From Janthinobacterium sp. GW456P (GTDB taxonomy: Bacteria > Pseudomonadota > Gammaproteobacteria > Burkholderiales > Burkholderiaceae_D): a stretch of 54,374 bases of DNA. Below the pieces are notes generated by a model, which did not search any database, was not told the origin of the DNA, and was given only the letters and a program-made list of their open reading frames with translations. Positions 50,580 to 54,374 of the stretch are shown piece by piece (the stretch's first letter is position 1; the number at the start of each line of letters is the position of its first letter). Made by a program: the position numbers and the translations under genes. The stretch spans positions 57,210-111,583 of the forward strand of contig NZ_NEHB01000001.1 in NCBI RefSeq assembly GCF_002127655.1. The letters are read 5' to 3'.

Positions 50580-51702
50580 GGCCATAGATGGTGACGCCCT
50601 GCACGACACGGTTGACGATGCCGCCGGCGAATGGATTGTCGGGGCGCAGTTGCAGCAGCGCGGACTGGTGCAGCGCGTATTGCTGCGCCATCAGCAGCCA
50701 CAGCGGGGCCAGCCAGGCGTCGGGCCAGGCCGGCGCGTCGGCAGACAGGTCGCCTTTGACGCCCACCGTCAGGCACGTCTGCGCCACGCTGTCGCGCTGC
50801 AGTTCTTTCAGTAAATCGTCTTCGTACTGGCGCGCCAGTGGCTTGCTGCTGCGCAGCAGGATCACCAGCGACTCCGTGGTGACGGCCGATTTCGGACCGT
50901 GGCGGAAGCCGAGCGGGGTATTCGCCATCGCCATCACGCGTCCGCCCGTCAATTCCAGGATTTTCAGGGCCGCTTCCTTGGCCAGCGCTTCCAGCGGGCC
51001 GCTGCCCAGGTAGACCACGCGCTGCACGGGTGTCGAGCCCAGTTCCGCCACGGGGGCCGACCAGTCGCGCAGGGCGTCTTCGCCCAGTTGCGCCAGGGTC
51101 TCGAGGCGCGCCACGTCGACGTCCTTGCCCAGTACCGACAGGGCCGCCAGCAGCATGCTGCTGAAACTGCTGGTCATGGCGAAGCCGCGGTCGCAGCTGC
51201 CTTCCGGCATCAGCAGGTTATACGTGTTGGCGTCGTTCGCGCCCTGGCGCGCCAGCTTGCCGTCGGCGTTGCAGGTGATGTTCAGGAAGCGCGCGCCGGG
51301 CACGACCTGGCGCAGCAGTTCCACGGCCGCCAGGCTTTCCGGACTGTCGCCGCTGCGGGCAAACGAGACGAGCAGGGTAGGGGCGTCCGCCTCCAGGTAC
51401 AGCTCGTGGTGCGTCAACAACGTCGTGGTGGCGATGGCGCGGATCTGCGCGGGCCAGGCCGCGTTCAGGGTGTCGACGACGATTTCGCCCACATAGGCCG
51501 AGCTGCCGGCGCCCGTCAGGATGACGCGCTGGCGTGGGTTGGACAGCGCGTCGCCCAGGAAGGCGGCTAGGCTGGCTTGCTCGCTGCGCAAAATGCCGGC
51601 CAGCGCGCGCCAGATGGCGGGCTGGTGGACGATTTCCTCGGCCGTGTGCAGGCCGCCGATGTCGCGCCAGGTTTGAATGTCACGCTGAAGAAGGGTAGTC
51701 AT
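50566..51702 (-). CDS. agaS: SIS-domain galactosamine-6-phosphate deaminase/isomerase AgaS
   Basis: The protein has 378 residues with two SIS domains: ILTGAGSSAYVGEIV (near residue 62) and VVYLGSGPLEALAKEAALKILELTGG (near 230). The AgaS signature TPLGFRHGPKSAV is near 264. AgaS deaminates and isomerises galactosamine-6-phosphate to tagatose-6-phosphate, taking the role NagB has for glucosamine. It is the first gene of the operon, transcribed from the promoter at 51732-51760 and diverging from GH31. A generic glucosamine-type SIS aminotransferase is unlikely because there is no glutaminase domain. Confidence 0.88.
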   Translation of the reverse strand: MTTLLQRDIQTWRDIGGLHTAEEIVHQPAIWRALAGILRSEQASLAAFLGDALSNPRQRVILTGAGSSAYVGEIVVDTLNAAWPAQIRAIATTTLLTHHELYLEADAPTLLVSFARSGDSPESLAAVELLRQVVPGARFLNITCNADGKLARQGANDANTYNLLMPEGSCDRGFAMTSSFSSMLLAALSVLGKDVDVARLETLAQLGEDALRDWSAPVAELGSTPVQRVVYLGSGPLEALAKEAALKILELTGGRVMAMANTPLGFRHGPKSAVTTESLVILLRSSKPLARQYEDDLLKELQRDSVAQTCLTVGVKGDLSADAPAWPDAWLAPLWLLMAQQYALHQSALLQLRPDNPFAGGIVNRVVQGVTIYGHDQF

Positions 51703-51731
51703 GGAGTGTCAGTAAAGTGTTTGTTGGAGAA

Positions 51732-51785
51732 AGCATAAATACTAAATTTCGAAAAGTCAAATACGAAAGTAAAACGAAAGTAAAT
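51732..51785 (-). promoter_or_regulatory. agaS promoter with AgaR-type operator repeats
   Basis: On the minus strand a -35 TTGACT (51755-51760) and a -10 TATGCT (51732-51737) are 17 bp apart. Three CGAAA-starting repeats (51750, 51764, 51775; plus-strand sense) run through the -35 and upstream. Read on the minus strand they give TTTCG-rich direct repeats, the style of DeoR-family AgaR operators. Confidence 0.7.
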
Positions 51786-51900
51786 AGTTGTGAGACTTGC
51801 GAAATGATGGCGTCGTATTGGCGTTTTTCTGGACGGCGGTCATGTTGCGGTGCCGCATGAAACCCTGTCGTGCTGCCGCCTGTCGCTGAAATGCCACGAT

Positions 51901-51941
51901 AACGAAAGTATGTTTTGTGACATTTTGGTGAAACGTAAGAA
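51901..51941. promoter_or_regulatory. Second possible AgaR-type site
   Basis: CGAAAGTATGTTTTGTGAC begins at 51903 and shares CGAAAGTA with the repeats near agaS; GTGAAACG follows at 51929. It lies about 90 bp upstream of the GH31 -35 element, so a looping role is possible. Confidence 0.4.
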
Positions 51942-51997
51942 AAATGCGCCAATTCTGGGCATTTTATTAATAAATTGCCGCTTTAACTTTCTTTTGA

Positions 51998-52026
51998 TTG
52001 ACGATATTTATTTTTCTTCTTAAAGT
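51998..52026 (+). promoter_or_regulatory. GH31 gene promoter
   Basis: A -35 TTGACG (51998-52003) and a -10 TAAAGT (52021-52026) are separated by 17 bp. The start would be near 52033, giving a leader of about 28 bases. The CTTTCTTTTGATTG stretch overlapping the -35 resembles the operator repeats near agaS. Confidence 0.65.
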
Positions 52027-52060
52027 ATTTCCATCACTTTGATTTTCTGAAAGCCAGCAG

Positions 52061-54374
52061 ATGAAACCTCTCCCGCTTCCCCGCCGCGCCCTTGCCGCCT
52101 GTGTCCTCGCCGCCCTTGCCACCCTGGCCGCTCCAGGCCTGCAAGCCGCGCCCATCGGCAATCTGCAATCGCTCTCCGCCGTGCACGCAGCCGACCTGGC
52201 CAAGGGCGAGGCGCTGGGCTGGGATTTGCGCAGCGATACGGGCATGCAGCTGCGTATCAGCCTGCCGCAGGCGGACGTGCTGCGCATCCAGGCGGGCGGC
52301 AAGGGTGGCTTGACGGGACCGGGCGACAAGGCCGCGCCCATCGTCGTGGGCCAGCCGGCCGCGCAGGTGGCGTACCAGATCGATGAACAACCCGGCCATA
52401 TTGCTATCAGCACGGCGGCCCTGAGCCTGCGCATCGACCGCAAACCCTTGCGCTTTACCCTGTACCGCAAGGGCGACGCCGTGCCGCTGTGGCAAGAAGT
52501 GCAGCCGCTGTCGCTCGATGACAAGCAGGGCGTGCAGGTGCTGTCGAGCCTGCCGGGCGAACGCTATTTTGGCGGCGGCCAGCAGAATGGCCGCTTCGAA
52601 TTCAAGGGCAAGCAGGTGCCCGTGTCGTATTCGGGCGGCTGGGAAGAGGGCGACCGGCCCAATCCCGCACCCTTCCTCATGAGTTCACGCGGCTGGGGCA
52701 TGCTGCGCAATACCTGGTCCGACGGCAATTACGACTTGCGCGACCAGGAGCAAATCTCGCTGCAGCACGCGGAAGGGCGCTTCGATGCGTATTTCTTCGT
52801 CGGCAAGGACTTGCGCGACGTCGTCGCCCGCTACACGGACTTGACGGGCCGCGCCCGCATGCTGCCGCGCTGGGCGCTCGAATACGGCGACGCCGATTGC
52901 TACAACGATGGCGACAACGTGAAAAAGCCCGGTTCCGTGCCGAAGGGCTGGAGCGACGGCCCCACGGGCAAGACGCCGGACGTGGTGGAAACCGTGGCGC
53001 GCCAGTACCGCGAACACGACATGCCGGGCGGCTGGATACTGCCCAACGACGGCTATGGCTGCGGCTACACGAACTTGCCGGAAACGGTGAAGGGCCTGGC
53101 CGGCTATGGCTTCCGCACGGGCCTGTGGACGGAAAACGGCGTCGACAAGATCGCCTGGGAAGTGGGCCAGGCGGGCAGCCGCGTGCAAAAGCTGGACGTG
53201 GCGTGGACGGGCAAGGGCTATCAATTTGCCATGGACGCGAACAAATCCGCGTATGACGGCATCCTGAACAACTCCGACAGCCGCCCGTTTTTGTGGACGG
53301 TGATGGGCTGGGCCGGCATCCAGCGCTACGCCGTGGCGTGGACGGGCGACCAGAGCGCCAGCTGGGATTACATCCGCTGGCACATCCCGACCCTGATCGG
53401 CTCGGGGCTGTCCGGCCAGGCGTATGCATCGGGCGACGTGGACGCCATCTTCGGCGGCAGCCCGGAAACCTATCTGCGCGACCTGCAGTGGAAGAGTTTT
53501 ACGCCTGTCCTGATGGGCATGTCGGGCTGGGCCGCGGCCGAGCGCAAGCACCCGTGGTGGTTCGATGAACCGTACCGCGACATCAACCGCCGCTATCTGA
53601 AGCTCAAGATGCGTTTGACGCCGTATATGTATACGCTGGTGCGCGAAGCGGAGCAATCGGGCGCGCCGCTGGTGCGCGGCCTGATGTGGGATTACCCGCA
53701 GGACCCGGCCGCCTACACGGAAGCCTACAAATACCAGTTCCTGCTAGGGCGCGACGTGCTGGTGGCGCCCGTCTACCGCAGCCAGGCCGTCAGCGGCGGC
53801 TGGCGCAAGGGCATCCACCTGCCGCAGGGCACGTGGTACGACTACTGGGATGGCCGCCAGGCCACGGCAGACGCGAAAGGGCGCGACCTGGACTTGCAGG
53901 TGACCCTGGACAAGCTGCCCGTGTTCGTGCGCGCCGGCGCCATCCTGCCGATGTATCCGGAAATGCTGTACGACGGTCAGAAACCGAAGGACCAGCTCAC
54001 GCTCGATATCTACCCGCACGGTGATTCCGACTACACCTTGTATGAAGACGATGGCAACACGCGCCAGTACCAGGGTGGCGCCTACAGCCAGCAAGTCATC
54101 CGCATGCGCCAGACGGGCGGCGATGTGCGCGTCGATATCGGCGCCGTCGATGGCAAGTATCAGGGCCAGGAAGCGCGCCGCGGCTATGCGCTGCGCATGC
54201 TGGCGGGCCAGGCGCCGGCCGCCGTGCGCGCCGGCGAACGGCTGCTCGCGGCAGCCGGCGACCGCGCCGCCTACGACAAGGCGCTTGATGCCTGGTATTT
54301 CGACGCGGCGGACAGGCAGGGCACCGTGCACGTGAAAGTGGCGGCGCACGATATCCGCCAGCCCTTGACCTTGC
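52061..54374 (+). CDS. Exported GH31 glycoside hydrolase (3' end outside window), candidate alpha-N-acetylgalactosaminidase
   Basis: The frame runs from ATG 52061 to the window end without a stop: 771 residues, C-terminus missing. A signal peptide (MKPLPLPRRALAACVLAALA, cleavage likely after LQA) directs export. An N-terminal beta domain includes YFGGGQQNGRFEFKGK (about 167-182). The TIM-barrel core carries LPRWALEYGDADCYN, GGWILPNDGYGCGY and the likely nucleophile Asp379 in KLDVAWTG; the likely acid/base is Asp430 in WTGDQSASWDYIRW. These motifs differ from the WIDMNE-type sequence of alpha-glucosidases and look like the GH31 branch active on alpha-GalNAc. The C-terminal domains begin near 570. 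Divergence from a GalNAc-type operon supports the specificity, which remains an inference. Confidence 0.85.
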   Translation, partial: MKPLPLPRRALAACVLAALATLAAPGLQAAPIGNLQSLSAVHAADLAKGEALGWDLRSDTGMQLRISLPQADVLRIQAGGKGGLTGPGDKAAPIVVGQPAAQVAYQIDEQPGHIAISTAALSLRIDRKPLRFTLYRKGDAVPLWQEVQPLSLDDKQGVQVLSSLPGERYFGGGQQNGRFEFKGKQVPVSYSGGWEEGDRPNPAPFLMSSRGWGMLRNTWSDGNYDLRDQEQISLQHAEGRFDAYFFVGKDLRDVVARYTDLTGRARMLPRWALEYGDADCYNDGDNVKKPGSVPKGWSDGPTGKTPDVVETVARQYREHDMPGGWILPNDGYGCGYTNLPETVKGLAGYGFRTGLWTENGVDKIAWEVGQAGSRVQKLDVAWTGKGYQFAMDANKSAYDGILNNSDSRPFLWTVMGWAGIQRYAVAWTGDQSASWDYIRWHIPTLIGSGLSGQAYASGDVDAIFGGSPETYLRDLQWKSFTPVLMGMSGWAAAERKHPWWFDEPYRDINRRYLKLKMRLTPYMYTLVREAEQSGAPLVRGLMWDYPQDPAAYTEAYKYQFLLGRDVLVAPVYRSQAVSGGWRKGIHLPQGTWYDYWDGRQATADAKGRDLDLQVTLDKLPVFVRAGAILPMYPEMLYDGQKPKDQLTLDIYPHGDSDYTLYEDDGNTRQYQGGAYSQQVIRMRQTGGDVRVDIGAVDGKYQGQEARRGYALRMLAGQAPAAVRAGERLLAAAGDRAAYDKALDAWYFDAADRQGTVHVKVAAHDIRQPLTL

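Larger units (their letters stand above)
51703..52060. other. 358-bp divergent promoter region between agaS and GH31
   Basis: There is no gene here. The region is AT-rich and holds the agaS promoter with CGAAAGT repeats at one side, the GH31 promoter at the other, and a further CGAAAGT copy at 51903-51909. It is the obvious control point of the whole amino-sugar regulon. Confidence 0.8.

Noticed and set aside
51750..51785. CGAAAGT repeats as a short CRISPR-like array
   Set aside because: The units are only 11-14 bp apart, too short for repeats and spacers, and they overlap a promoter; an operator explains them.
52061..54374. Ordinary alpha-glucosidase of family GH31
   Set aside because: The usual WIDMNE-type nucleophile motif is absent and replaced by KLDVAW, and the neighbouring genes are for amino-sugar, not glucose, metabolism. 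The possibility is kept only as a lower-ranked alternative.

Overview
The window is GC-rich, densely coded bacterial DNA with no rRNA, tRNA, insertion sequence or CRISPR array that I could find. The gene content (class I PHA synthase, PaoABC-type aldehyde oxidoreductase, filamentous-haemagglutinin-family adhesin, many hybrid sensor kinases, FecI/FecR/TonB modules) and codon use fit a betaproteobacterium of the Oxalobacteraceae, most likely Janthinobacterium or a close relative (Duganella, Massilia). The genus is an inference from gene style, not from a marker gene.

Layout. 1-6230: the C-terminal part of a giant filamentous-haemagglutinin-family protein, overlapped at its stop codon by an ECF sigma factor. 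6307-10122: paoABC, a periplasmic molybdenum aldehyde oxidoreductase. 10248-15437: a three-gene sensory operon in which a solute-binding protein lies between two sensor kinases. 15495-23594: two complete, convergent iron surface-signalling modules (FecI-FecR-TonB receptor), each with a sigma70-like promoter overlapped by a Fur-box-like sequence. 23681-24667: corA, followed by a 413-bp gap holding a strong intrinsic terminator and a possible small RNA. 25045-29374: an amino-acid cluster (YheO/DauR-like regulator, ornithine-cyclodeaminase-family reductase, threo-3-hydroxyaspartate ammonia-lyase, YgeA-type racemase, AraC regulator). 29378-32119: phaC and a universal stress protein behind an FNR-type promoter. 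32116-41477: a signalling island with a hybrid kinase, a FIST (NosP-like) sensor, an HD-GYP response regulator, CheW, a PAS-GGDEF cyclase and, divergently, an Aer-like PAS chemoreceptor. 41596-44339: a DUF445 protein and an APC amino-acid permease. 44486-54374: a catabolic operon (agaS, agaK, agaZ, agaR, nagA/agaA, MFS transporter) ending in a clear terminator and diverging from an exported GH31 glycosidase that runs off the window.

How the parts work together. The last region reads as a complete route from alpha-linked N-acetylgalactosamine to tagatose phosphate: GH31 releases the sugar outside the cytoplasm, the MFS protein imports it, AgaK phosphorylates it, the deacetylase and AgaS convert it to tagatose-6-phosphate, and AgaR controls both directions from operator-like CGAAAGT repeats in the shared promoter region. 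The 29-41 kb region looks like an oxygen/nitric-oxide response island, linking FNR-like sites to carbon storage, stress protein, c-di-GMP turnover and energy taxis. The 10-15 kb operon looks like solute sensing that has borrowed an ABC-type binding protein without a transporter. Functional links between neighbours are inferences from gene order and motifs.
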